DNA of 64,000 bases from Aminobacter niigataensis. GTDB taxonomy: Bacteria > Pseudomonadota > Alphaproteobacteria > Rhizobiales > Rhizobiaceae. This document shows positions 54,697 through 63,280 of the stretch, piece after piece. The position numbers and the translations under genes were made by a program. The notes under the pieces were generated by a model that ran no database searches, was not told where the DNA came from, and saw nothing but the letters and a program-made list of their open reading frames with translations. Each line of letters opens with the position of its first letter. Position 1 is the first letter of the stretch. The DNA lies in contig NZ_JACHOT010000006.1 in assembly GCF_014200015.1 (NCBI RefSeq), positions 1 to 64,000 of the forward strand, read 5' to 3'.

Positions 54697-54737
54697 TCAT
54701 TCATCATACCAGTCAATTGCCTTGGTATGATGAATGA
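54697..54737. promoter_or_regulatory. Long inverted-repeat operator between araF and the GntR gene
   Basis: TCATTCATCATACCA (54697-54711), 11 bases, TGGTATGATGAATGA (54723-54737): a perfect 15-bp inverted repeat. It lies 54 bp upstream of araF and about 105 bp upstream of the divergent GntR gene, so one site probably controls both. The TACCA/TGGTA core suits GntR/FadR regulators. Confidence 0.75.
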
Positions 54738-54841
54738 GATAGTTTCTTTCCGGAGGAGATGTGCTGCATGCCGTTACGGAGGATTGTCCGGCATACGGGG
54801 CACACATAAGAACGACGAGACTGACGGCAGGGGAGGAATGC

Positions 54842-55591
54842 ATGGACAGTGCCAGGGCTGGTACGATGGACACCGCTTCAAAGGCGCGCCGTCCGCGTGT
54901 GATGCCGGACGTGGTGCGGGCAATTGCCTCCGACATCCTGGCCGGCCGCTATCCCTCCGGCGCCAACCTGCCGAGCGAAAACGACCTTGGCGTCGAACAC
55001 GGCGTCAGCCGCACGGTCATTCGCGAAGCCCTGAAGATATTGGCCGCCAAGGGTCTTGTGCTCAGCCGCTCGCGGATCGGCACCGTCGTCTGCGAAAAGG
55101 AAAACTGGAACATCATCGACCCCCAGGTCCTGGAGTGGCACCGGCCGAATACGCTCGATCCCAAGCTGTTCGATTCCATCCTCGAGACACGGCGCGCCAT
55201 CGAGCCGCTGGTCGCAGAGCTCGCTGCGGAGCGCGCTTCGCTGCACGAGATCGCCGATCTGGAATTGGCCTGGAAAGGCATGGAGGCGGCCGGCAGCGAC
55301 GTTGCAAGTTTTGCCCGCTCGGACGCCGCCTTTCACCAGGTTCTCTATGGCGCCTGCCACAATCCGATCTTCCGGCAGATCGGCGGCCTGATCGAGACCG
55401 CGCTGAACTTCGCCCTCGAGGCGACGGCGAACTCCGTCGACCGGCGCGATGAAGCCGTCAAGGTCCACTACGGCGTCGTCGAGGCACTGCGAATGCGCGA
55501 CGGCCCGGCAGCGCGCAAGGCCGCCAACGAGATCCTGGACCTCGCCGCGCGCGACCTCGCGCGGGCCAAGGCCCAGAAGAACCAGAGCTGA
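54842..55591 (+). CDS. GntR-family regulator, FadR/FCD subfamily
   Basis: 249 aa. The winged helix (about 15-80) contains [22 protein letters not shown]; the FCD domain (about 95-235) holds the D-x3-H (DAAFHQVLY) and later His residues that bind a metal and an organic acid. The ATG at 54842 follows GGGAGGA. Located between the importer and dgoD, it is probably a galactonate- or lactone-responsive repressor acting at 54697. Confidence 0.9.
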   Translation: MDSARAGTMDTASKARRPRVMPDVVRAIASDILAGRYPSGANLPSENDLGVEHGVSRTVIREALKILAAKGLVLSRSRIGTVVCEKENWNIIDPQVLEWHRPNTLDPKLFDSILETRRAIEPLVAELAAERASLHEIADLELAWKGMEAAGSDVASFARSDAAFHQVLYGACHNPIFRQIGGLIETALNFALEATANSVDRRDEAVKVHYGVVEALRMRDGPAARKAANEILDLAARDLARAKAQKNQS

Positions 55592-55625
55592 CACCGCGCG
55601 AGCATTTGGAAAGAAGCGTCGAGCC

Positions 55626-56774
55626 ATGAAGATCACCGCGTTCAAGACCTACATCGTTCCGCCCCGCTGGATGTTCCTCAAGATCGAGACCGACGAGGGC
55701 GTCTGCGGCTGGGGCGAGCCGGTCGTGGAGGGCCGCGCCCACACCGTCGAAGCGGCGGTGCACGAACTTTCCGACTATCTGATCGGCAAGGATCCCAGGC
55801 TCATCGAGGATCACTGGAACGTCATGTATCGCGGCGGATTCTATCGCGGCGGCCCAATCCTGATGAGCGCCATCGCCGGCATCGACCAGGCGTTATGGGA
55901 CATCAAGGGCCGGGCGCTCGGCGTACCGGTGCACGAACTGCTCGGCGGCAAGTGCCGCGACCGCATCAAGGTCTATTCCTGGATCGGCGGCGACCGGCCC
56001 TCCGACGTCGCCGACGGCGCCCGGGACGTGGTGGCGCGCGGCTTCACCGCGCTCAAGATGAACGGCACAGAGGAGCTGCAGATCGTCGACAGCCACGACA
56101 AGATCGACGCCGCGGTCGAGCGCGTCGCCATGGTGCGCGAGGCCGTCGGCCCGCATGTCGGCATCGCCGTCGACTTCCATGGCCGCGTCCACCGGCCCAT
56201 GGCGCGCATGCTGGTCAAGGAGCTCGAGCCCTACCGGCTGATGTTCATCGAGGAGCCGGTGCTCAGCGAGAACCGCGAGGCGCTCAAGGAGATCGCCGCA
56301 ATGTCGTCGGCGCCGATCGCGCTCGGCGAACGGCTCTACAGCCGCTGGGACTTCAAGAGCGTGCTGCAGGAAGGCGTGGTCGACATCATCCAGCCCGATC
56401 TGTCGCATGCCGGCGGCATCACCGAATGCCGCAAGATTGCGGCGATGGCCGAAGCCTACGACGTGGCCGTGGCGCCCCACTGCCCTCTCGGGCCGATCGC
56501 GCTCGCCGCCTGCCTGCAACTCGATGCGGTCAGCTACAATGCCTTCATCCAGGAACAGAGCCTCGGCATCCACTACAACAAGTCCAACGACCTGATCGAC
56601 TACGCCAAGAACAAGGACGTGTTCCGCTACGAGGACGGTTACGTCACCATCCCCGATGGCCCCGGCCTCGGCGTCGATGTCGACGAGGACTATGTCAAGG
56701 AACGCGCCAAGGAAGGCCACCGCTGGCGCAACCCCGTCTGGCGCCATGCCGACGGGTCCTTCGCCGAGTGGTGA
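55626..56774 (+). CDS. dgoD: D-galactonate dehydratase
   Basis: 382 aa, the length of E. coli DgoD, with high visible similarity: [57 protein letters not shown] and [10 protein letters not shown] all match. The motifs supply three acidic metal ligands and the catalytic His in APHC. It removes water from D-galactonate to give 2-keto-3-deoxy-D-galactonate. It starts 34 bp after the GntR gene, probably one operon, and ends at a strong terminator. Confidence 0.95.
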   Translation: MKITAFKTYIVPPRWMFLKIETDEGVCGWGEPVVEGRAHTVEAAVHELSDYLIGKDPRLIEDHWNVMYRGGFYRGGPILMSAIAGIDQALWDIKGRALGVPVHELLGGKCRDRIKVYSWIGGDRPSDVADGARDVVARGFTALKMNGTEELQIVDSHDKIDAAVERVAMVREAVGPHVGIAVDFHGRVHRPMARMLVKELEPYRLMFIEEPVLSENREALKEIAAMSSAPIALGERLYSRWDFKSVLQEGVVDIIQPDLSHAGGITECRKIAAMAEAYDVAVAPHCPLGPIALAACLQLDAVSYNAFIQEQSLGIHYNKSNDLIDYAKNKDVFRYEDGYVTIPDGPGLGVDVDEDYVKERAKEGHRWRNPVWRHADGSFAEW

Positions 56775-56850
56775 CTGCCGGCGGGTTGGGTAGCGTTGCG
56801 CCCGCCCGCAAGGCGTTTCGTCGGTGCTGCCTCCGCCGCGCTGCTCAAAA

Positions 56851-56883
56851 AAAGAGCCAGACATCGTCGATGTCTGGCTCTTT
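56851..56883. terminator. Bidirectional rho-independent terminator
   Basis: A perfect 15-bp stem, AAAGAGCCAGACATC/GATGTCTGGCTCTTT, with a three-base loop. A-rich sequence on the left and TTT on the right serve both dgoD and the convergent opine-dehydrogenase-like gene. Confidence 0.9.
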
Positions 56884-56928
56884 GCGATTTAGCCCGCGCG
56901 CGGGTTCAGATCCGAACCGCGATGGCCG

Positions 56929-58011
56929 TCAGGCGGCCGCTGCAAACCCGTCGCGGCACAGCCCGTTGAGCTGATCGAGCGACATCGTGTCGAGATCGAG
57001 CGCGGTGAGAAGGTCGTTCTCGGCGTTGAAGTCTCGGCCATACATGGCCGAGAAGATACGCACGCCGGCTTCGTGCAGCTCGGCGGGCTGGCCGGCAAGC
57101 TGGCCGATCTTGGCGGTCATGACCAGGCCGAACGGCACGTCCTCGGTGACATAGCGGCTGTCGGCGGTGGTCGGGCCCGTGCCGCCGTTACCGGCTTCGT
57201 GCATTTCCTGGTTCATCTGCGAGATCGAGTTCATCGGCACGTGGAACGACAGATGGAAGTGCTGGAAGATATTGCGCACTTCGAGGCCGAGCTTGGTGGC
57301 GATGGCGATACGCTCCTCGTCGAGCCGCTCGAGCAGCCGCCCGACATTCGGCGTCACGTTCTGGCCCTGGCTCCAGTTCTCGCCGCGCTCCATGCGCGTC
57401 ATGTTGCCGAGCGCGATGCCCATGTGGTTCTGCGGGTTGAGGTTGGAAAGCGCGATCGCCATCAGGCTGCCGCGGTCGACGAAGCGGTCGCCGAACAGCG
57501 CCTGGCAGACGGCGAAGCCGTCGGCGCTGCGCGAAGCCGGCACCGTGGCGAGGTCGACCTTCTTGCGCACGGTGTTGACGTTGACCAGCGTCGGGCTGAG
57601 CTGTCGTCCCGACACCACGGTGGTGCCCCAGCCGACGATAGGCGCAACGACGCCGCGAGCCGCGAGCAGGCGCGACAGGTAGAGCGCGCCGAAGGACGCG
57701 TGCGAGCTGATGATGATCGTCTGGGCCGGCGTGATGTAGGGTGCGATGGCGTCGAGCACGGTCTTGTGGCCATAGGCAGGCAACGCGATCACGATCGCCT
57801 CCGAACCGGCGACAAGCGCTTCGGCGCTGGCCGCTGCCGATGGATGGAAGGTGCCTTCGACCGCGCCCAGCGCGACCAGTGACTCACCCTTGGCCAGCGC
57901 CTTGGTGCGCTCGCCCGACGGCGACCACAACGTCGCGTGGTGGCCCTGCTGTTCGAGAAACGCCGCCGTTCCAAAGGCGATCGAACCCGCGCCGACAATA
58001 CCTACCTGCAT
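56929..58011 (-). CDS. NAD/NADP octopine/nopaline dehydrogenase family protein
   Basis: 360 aa. GIVGAGSIAFGTAAFL is the Rossmann motif. The C-terminal helical domain contains NPQNHMGIALGN and FHVPMNSISQMNQEMH, with the conserved Asn/His region of opine dehydrogenases. These enzymes oxidise or form N-(carboxyalkyl) amino acids. The ATG at 58011 has AAAGGA upstream. It is the last gene of an operon with a polyamine-type importer, so a catabolic role on an imported opine-like compound is likely. Confidence 0.83.
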   Translation of the reverse strand: MQVGIVGAGSIAFGTAAFLEQQGHHATLWSPSGERTKALAKGESLVALGAVEGTFHPSAAASAEALVAGSEAIVIALPAYGHKTVLDAIAPYITPAQTIIISSHASFGALYLSRLLAARGVVAPIVGWGTTVVSGRQLSPTLVNVNTVRKKVDLATVPASRSADGFAVCQALFGDRFVDRGSLMAIALSNLNPQNHMGIALGNMTRMERGENWSQGQNVTPNVGRLLERLDEERIAIATKLGLEVRNIFQHFHLSFHVPMNSISQMNQEMHEAGNGGTGPTTADSRYVTEDVPFGLVMTAKIGQLAGQPAELHEAGVRIFSAMYGRDFNAENDLLTALDLDTMSLDQLNGLCRDGFAAAA

Positions 58012-58063
58012 TTCACTAATTCCTTTCTGGTAAATCATCATCCCGGCCCCGAGAGGCCGGTCG

Positions 58064-58678
58064 TCATTTCGGGCGTATCAACGCCCTGGGTGTGTTGGTT
58101 CCCACTTCGGCCGAAGCCACGACCAGGAACGCCCTCGCCCCGACCGAGCCGGCGCCCACGCTGGTCAGGGAGTGCGGCACATCGGCTGCGTAGCGCGCCG
58201 TCTCTCCCGCCCGCACGATCATTTCATTGCCGGCACTGCGCACAACAATCTCGCCTTGCGTGCAATGCAGGTGCTCGATGGTCCCGGCGCCATGCGGATC
58301 GCTAACCAGCTTGCCCTCACGCTCGAAGCTCAGGAGATACCATTCGATCATCGACACCATGCCGGCGGGCGACAATATCTGCATCGTGCAGCTGCCATCC
58401 GCACTTCGGATGGTGGGCGTCATGTTGCCGGGCTGCAGGTCGATACGGTCGCTGCGCTCTTCGCTGGCGCCGCTGACCAGGCTGTTGAGGTCGATGTTGA
58501 GCGCGCGCGTCAAATGCCAGAGAGTGCCGTAGGTCGGGTTTGCGTTGCCACGTTCGATCTCCGACAACATGGAGCGCGACACGCCCGACATTGTCGCCAG
58601 ATCGTTGAGCGTGAGCTTCAGCTCCTTGCGGTGTGCCTGCAGGCGCGGCCCAATTTCGGGCGGATTGATCGAATTCAT
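58064..58678 (-). CDS. XRE-family regulator with C-terminal cupin
   Basis: 204 aa. The N-terminal HTH (about 10-65) includes LTLNDLATMSGVSRSMLSEIERG, and the C-terminal cupin_2 barrel (about 110-190) includes HLHCTQGEIVV. This layout is that of PuuR/SutR-type regulators of polyamine or amino-acid catabolism. GGAGGAG precedes the ATG. It probably regulates the operon that contains it. Confidence 0.9.
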   Translation of the reverse strand: MNSINPPEIGPRLQAHRKELKLTLNDLATMSGVSRSMLSEIERGNANPTYGTLWHLTRALNIDLNSLVSGASEERSDRIDLQPGNMTPTIRSADGSCTMQILSPAGMVSMIEWYLLSFEREGKLVSDPHGAGTIEHLHCTQGEIVVRSAGNEMIVRAGETARYAADVPHSLTSVGAGSVGARAFLVVASAEVGTNTPRALIRPK

Positions 58679-58721
58679 GCTTCTCCTCCCGCTTGACCGA
58701 TCTACTTTGCGTGCCGGCCGG

Positions 58722-59297
58722 TCATTCTCCGACCGGCTCGCCGAGCGTGTGCATGAGCCGGTTGGCCCAGCCGAACAGCGACGAGGACAGGATCAGGTCG
58801 AGAATCTCGTCTTTGCCCAAGCCGGCATCGACAAGCGACTGCATGTCCGAAGCATCCGCATCGGAGGGACATTTCGACAGCTTGACCGCGAAATCGAAGA
58901 TCGCCTTGAGACGGGGCTCCATCTCGGCATCGACGCCATCGGCGAAGATCGCCGCAATGACGGTTTCGTCCTTGGTGATCTGGTTGTAGCGCCCGGCGTG
59001 CACCGCAGCGCAGTAAATGCAGCGATTGACGATCGAGGCGCCGACAGCACCAATCTCACGCTCGGCGCGCGAAAGGCCGCCACGGTTGTACATCACGCCG
59101 TTGAACAGCGGCGAGCGGTGCGTCAGCGTCTCGACGTCATGCGCCAGCACCAGCACGTAGTCCGACACCTTGGTGTTGGAAGGCGTGACCTTGAGCGCTT
59201 CGAGTTGCTCGGCGCTGGCCTCCGCCAGATCGAGCGGCTTCACATAGGGCTTCCACTCGGGAATGGTGGTGGTGAATTCGTGAACGACCTTGCTCAT
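58722..59297 (-). CDS. Alkylhydroperoxidase-domain protein (Avi_7169-like)
   Basis: 191 aa CMD/AhpD-fold protein. NRCIYCAAVHAG contains the redox C-x2-C-x3-H motif. The N-terminus (TTIPEWKPYVKPLDLAEAS) and the pairing with a second CMD protein fit the Avi_7169/Avi_7170 pair known from rhizobia. Start overlaps the upstream gene stop by 4 bp. It probably handles peroxide or organic hydroperoxide produced by the flavin enzyme upstream. Confidence 0.8.
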   Translation of the reverse strand: MSKVVHEFTTTIPEWKPYVKPLDLAEASAEQLEALKVTPSNTKVSDYVLVLAHDVETLTHRSPLFNGVMYNRGGLSRAEREIGAVGASIVNRCIYCAAVHAGRYNQITKDETVIAAIFADGVDAEMEPRLKAIFDFAVKLSKCPSDADASDMQSLVDAGLGKDEILDLILSSSLFGWANRLMHTLGEPVGE

Positions 59298-59794
59298 GCC
59301 AGCCCCCGCATCAGCCGCAGCCCGGCGGCAACCCTGATCTGATAGCTGACGAAGGCGACGAGTTCCGACAGCCGTACGATGTCGGCATCGGTGAGCCCGG
59401 CTTCCTGCAGCAGCTCGATGTCACGCCGCGTCGCATCCTTGGGCGCATGCGCCACAAGGTCGACATGCCGGATCAGTGCCTTGATGCGGGCGTCGCTGCC
59501 GCCGTCAAACCAGATGTCGGCAATGCGTGCGGTGGCGCCGGAAGCGCCGGCCTTGTCGAGCAGCGCCTCGAAGTGCTCCTCGAAATCCTTGTCGTCGTTG
59601 ATCTTGGCGATTCGGCAGGCAAGTGCTGCACGCTCGGCGTGCGACAGCCCGCCTGGTTCGACCGGCGTCAACGCCCCGTCATGGGTCTGCTGGGTCAGTG
59701 CCATGATGTCGGCACGTCCCACCACCACCTCGGCCAGCGCGCTACCGGGTTCGATGCCGACGATTGCGGCGATCACGTCCTTGTTGTCGGCCAT
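59294..59794 (-). CDS. CMD-domain protein (Avi_7170-like), no redox cysteines
   Basis: 166 aa with an AhpD-like helical pattern (GLSHAERAALACRIAKIN and DIVRLSELVAFVSYQIRVA), but the C-x2-C motif is missing. It is translationally coupled to the cysteine-bearing CMD protein and probably forms a mixed complex with it. It starts 9 bp after the flavin monooxygenase gene. Confidence 0.78.
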   Translation of the reverse strand: MADNKDVIAAIVGIEPGSALAEVVVGRADIMALTQQTHDGALTPVEPGGLSHAERAALACRIAKINDDKDFEEHFEALLDKAGASGATARIADIWFDGGSDARIKALIRHVDLVAHAPKDATRRDIELLQEAGLTDADIVRLSELVAFVSYQIRVAAGLRLMRGLA

Positions 59795-59803
59795 GCCGTC
59801 CTC

Positions 59804-61303
59804 CTATGCCTGCTGGCGGACGGCCGTCCGCGCCTCGTCCGGCAAGGGCGATGCCGTCCACTCGTCGCCACGCAGTTCGGGCGTGTCGTAGTCGAGCAGG
59901 CGCTGCCAGTACTGGCCGAAATTCTCGGTGTAGAGTTTGGCGGCGATCTCGCGCGCTAGCCATGCCGCACCTTCGCTGATGCCCGGTATGTCGCCGCTCA
60001 TCTTGCCGAGGCTGGCGGCAGCACCGGAGTTGAAGCTGTGGATGTTGGCAAGCCACGGCGCCTGCCCCGGCTCGCGCTCCAGGAAGGTGAAGTCGTTGGC
60101 GAGGTAAGGGTAATTGCCGAGTTCGGTGTTTTCCTGGCCTTCGGGCGGCGTGAAGCGGTCCTGCCACAGAAGGATCTTGTCGGCGTAGCCGTCGAGTTCC
60201 TTGCGCGCCAGCGGATCGACGCCGAAGCCGGTGCCGAGGATCAGGAAGTCGGCGCGCACCGTCTTGCCCTGCGATGTCGAAATGACGATCTCGTCGCCAT
60301 CGAGCTCGGTCTTTTCGACGGCTGCATCGAAATGGAACCAGGCATTCGGATGCCGGCTGACGCGCATCGTCGAGCCACGCGGTGCCGGGGTCTGGGTGCG
60401 CAGCGAGTAGTTCATGATCTGCCAGCGCCTGGCATCGCCCAGTTGCGGGAAGGCAGCGGTGAAGCCGAACGAGCCGATGCCCATCAGCTTGTTGATGCAG
60501 GGCATCTCCTTGCGTCGGATGAGGTGGCGGACTTCCGCGGCACCTGCCTCCAGCGCCTCGGCCGCATTGTCGACGGCAGATGCGCCGACCCCTACCACTA
60601 CGACACGCTTGCCGCGCAGGGCAGCGAAGTCGATGTCATGGGACGAATGCGCCCAGTATTTCGCCGGCAGGCCGTCGACGAAACCAGGAATGCTGGGATG
60701 CCCCATGCCGTCGCGGCCGGTCGCCATCACCACCTTGCGGGCCAGCACCGATTTTTCGCGCGCGCCATCGCCGCTGAGCGTCAGCCGCATCAGCTCGCCT
60801 TCCGGCAAGATGGTCTTGACCTCGACGCCATTCTCGACCGGCAGGTCGAGCACCTTGCGGTACCAGCGCAGGTATTCCATCCACATCGGGCGTGGGATCT
60901 TGTCGAGTTCAGCCCAGGTCTCGCTGCCGAACTGCGCGACATACCAGGCGCGGAAGGTCAGCGACGCCATGCCATAGGCCGGGCCGGTCAATTGCTTGGG
61001 CGAGCGCAGCGTTTCCATGCGCGCATAGGTCAGCCACGGGCCCTCGAAGCCCACCGGGCTGCGGTCGAAGATGCGGATGTTCTGGATGCCGGCGCCGATC
61101 AGCGCGAAGCTGGCAACCAGGCCGCACATGCCGCCGCCGATGACGACGACGTCGTGGACCTGTTCCTCCCCCTCGACTGCAGTCGGCACCACCCAGTTTG
61201 ACGGCGGGTAGCACAGGCATGCGAGATCGTCGTGAACACGCTGCTCGAGTTCGGCCAGGCCGCCGGCGGCCGATTGAAGCGGCGCCTGTACGTCATACGC
61301 CAT
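59804..61303 (-). CDS. Flavin-dependent monooxygenase-like FAD/NAD(P) protein
   Basis: 499 aa. VVVIGGGMCGLVASFAL binds FAD, YARMETLRSPKQ follows at the flavin edge, and VVVVGVGASAVDNAAEAL binds NADPH. It resembles FAD-dependent N- or S-oxygenases. Two ATGs are possible, at 61303 (GGGGGCG upstream) and 61336 (AGGAC upstream). Its place between transporter genes and the CMD pair suggests it oxidises the imported compound and that the CMD proteins deal with the peroxide by-product. Confidence 0.8.
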   Translation of the reverse strand: MAYDVQAPLQSAAGGLAELEQRVHDDLACLCYPPSNWVVPTAVEGEEQVHDVVVIGGGMCGLVASFALIGAGIQNIRIFDRSPVGFEGPWLTYARMETLRSPKQLTGPAYGMASLTFRAWYVAQFGSETWAELDKIPRPMWMEYLRWYRKVLDLPVENGVEVKTILPEGELMRLTLSGDGAREKSVLARKVVMATGRDGMGHPSIPGFVDGLPAKYWAHSSHDIDFAALRGKRVVVVGVGASAVDNAAEALEAGAAEVRHLIRRKEMPCINKLMGIGSFGFTAAFPQLGDARRWQIMNYSLRTQTPAPRGSTMRVSRHPNAWFHFDAAVEKTELDGDEIVISTSQGKTVRADFLILGTGFGVDPLARKELDGYADKILLWQDRFTPPEGQENTELGNYPYLANDFTFLEREPGQAPWLANIHSFNSGAAASLGKMSGDIPGISEGAAWLAREIAAKLYTENFGQYWQRLLDYDTPELRGDEWTASPLPDEARTAVRQQA

Positions 61304-61400
61304 GGGTCGCCCCCGCTGTCCGCTCGAAATCGTCATTTCGCATGTCCTGCCCTGCCTGCTGTCGGCCCGCATCCGTCACCGGCGCGGGCCGTTTGTCGTC

Positions 61401-62486
61401 TCAGTTGTGTGCGTGGCGGTCGGGGATGACCGTCGTGGTCTCGGGCTTCCAGCCGACCCAGATGTCTTCGCCATTGAGCTGGGCAACGTCGGAAGGGTGG
61501 ACCAGCGCATTGAGAACCGCACCGTCGGCAACCTCGACCGAAAGCGAGGTGTGATTACCCTTGAACACGCGCTGGCGGACCTTGCCCTTGATGCGATTGC
61601 CGCTTGTCGGTTCGTCGGCCGAGCAATGGATCGCCTCTGGGCGCAGCACGACATAAAGGTGATCGCCGGCCTTGGGCGCGAGCCCGCCCTGTGCCGCCTT
61701 GATGGTGACACCGTTCCAGTTCAGCGCCGTCGTATCGCCTTCGGTGCCGACAACGGTGCTGCGCAGGAGGTTGGTCTCGCCGATGAAGTTGGCGACGAAG
61801 ACGCTGCCCGGACGGCCATAGAGCGTGTTCGGATCGCCCATCTGCTCGATCTTGCCCTTGTTCATGACCACGATCGTGTCCGACATGGTCAGCGCCTCTT
61901 CCTGGTCGTGGGTCACGAACATGAAGGTCTTGCCGGTCTTTTCCTGGATCGACTTGAGTTCGATCTGCATCTGCTGGCGCAGCTTGGCATCGAGCGCCGA
62001 CAGCGGCTCGTCGAGCAGCAGCACGTCCGGATCGGGCGCAAGCGCACGCATCAGTGCGACGCGCTGGCGCTGGCCGCCGGACAGTTCCGACGGGAGGCGC
62101 TTGGCGTAGTCCTGCAACTGGACGAGTTCGAGCAGTTCCGATACGCGGCGGTGGATCTGCTGGTTGTCGAGCCCCTTGAGCTCAAGGCCGAAGGCGATGT
62201 TCTTGGCGACGCTCATATGCGGGAACAGCGCATAGTCCTGGAACACGATGTTGACGTTGCGCTTGTTGGGCGGAACGCGCGTCACGTCCTTGCCGCCGAG
62301 CAGGATGCGCCCGGAATTCGGCATTTCGAAACCACCGAGCATGCGCAGCGAGGTCGACTTGCCGCAGCCGGAGGGGCCGAGCAGGGTGACGAACTTGCCC
62401 GCCTCGATGCTGAGGTTCAGGTTTTCGACGGCAACGTGCTTGCCATAGCTCTTGGTAACGTTGTCGAACTGGACGACGGGTTGCAT
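61401..62486 (-). CDS. ABC transporter ATP-binding protein, PotA-like
   Basis: 361 aa. GPSGCGKST, LSGGQRQRV, LLLDEPLSALD and VTHDQEEA are the ATPase motifs; the C-terminal 100 residues are a TOBE domain. This is the length and layout of polyamine/opine/iron-type importers. The start overlaps the permease stop by one base. Confidence 0.92.
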   Translation of the reverse strand: MQPVVQFDNVTKSYGKHVAVENLNLSIEAGKFVTLLGPSGCGKSTSLRMLGGFEMPNSGRILLGGKDVTRVPPNKRNVNIVFQDYALFPHMSVAKNIAFGLELKGLDNQQIHRRVSELLELVQLQDYAKRLPSELSGGQRQRVALMRALAPDPDVLLLDEPLSALDAKLRQQMQIELKSIQEKTGKTFMFVTHDQEEALTMSDTIVVMNKGKIEQMGDPNTLYGRPGSVFVANFIGETNLLRSTVVGTEGDTTALNWNGVTIKAAQGGLAPKAGDHLYVVLRPEAIHCSADEPTSGNRIKGKVRQRVFKGNHTSLSVEVADGAVLNALVHPSDVAQLNGEDIWVGWKPETTTVIPDRHAHN

Positions 62487-63280
62487 CAGCGGGTCCTCGC
62501 GCGGCGGGTCAGGTATTCGGCGTAAAGTCCGACGGCGGCGGTAACCACCAGGACGAGTGTCGCCATTGCGTTGATTTCGGGAGACATGCCGCCCTGCACC
62601 TTGGCGAAGATCAGCATCGGCAGCGTCGGGCGGTAGCCGCCCAGGAAGAAGGTGCGGACAAAGTCGTCGATCGACAACAGCACACAGAAGATCATGCCGC
62701 CGACCAGCGCCGGCTTCAGGTAGGGCAGCGTCACGCGGAAGAAGGCAACGACGCTGTCGGCGCCGAGGTCACGCGCCGCGTCGACCAGATTGCCCGGCAT
62801 CGAGCGCAGCCGCGTCAGCGCCATCACCACCACGAAGGGCACCGCGTGCACCGTGTGGCCAAGGATGATGGCGGCCGTTCCCGTCGGCATGTCGATGGTC
62901 GAGATGAAGATGCGCAGCGAGATCGCCGAGATCATGCCGGGCACGACGGCAGGCAGGCAGGCGAGCGCGAAGATGATAACCTGGCCCTTGATGCCTTCGG
63001 CAACGATCAGCATGGCGATCCAGGTGCCGAGCGTCGTCGCGGCCAGCGTCGAAGCGGCGGCGATCATCACCGAATACAGGCAGGCCTCCAGGAACTGCTT
63101 GTCCTGCATCACCTTGGCGTACCAGTCGAGCGTCCAGTCGCCGATCGGGAAGGCGACGAAGTTGGCGTCCTTGAAGCTCATCGCCATCATCAGCGTCAGC
63201 GGCAGGAGCAGATAGAGCAGGAAGGCCCAGTAGAACGCGGTCAGCGTCGTGCGCGGAGCGTCCGCAAACATGTTGCGCAT
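62486..63280 (-). CDS. ABC transporter permease, PotC-like
   Basis: 264 aa with about six hydrophobic segments. The EAA loop AARDLGADSVVAFFRVTLPYLKP (two parts: ARDLGADS and RVTLPYLKP) is present. GGAG precedes the ATG at 63280, which overlaps the upstream permease stop by one base. It forms the pore with the neighbouring PotB-like permease. Confidence 0.9.
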   Translation of the reverse strand: MRNMFADAPRTTLTAFYWAFLLYLLLPLTLMMAMSFKDANFVAFPIGDWTLDWYAKVMQDKQFLEACLYSVMIAAASTLAATTLGTWIAMLIVAEGIKGQVIIFALACLPAVVPGMISAISLRIFISTIDMPTGTAAIILGHTVHAVPFVVVMALTRLRSMPGNLVDAARDLGADSVVAFFRVTLPYLKPALVGGMIFCVLLSIDDFVRTFFLGGYRPTLPMLIFAKVQGGMSPEINAMATLVLVVTAAVGLYAEYLTRRARTR

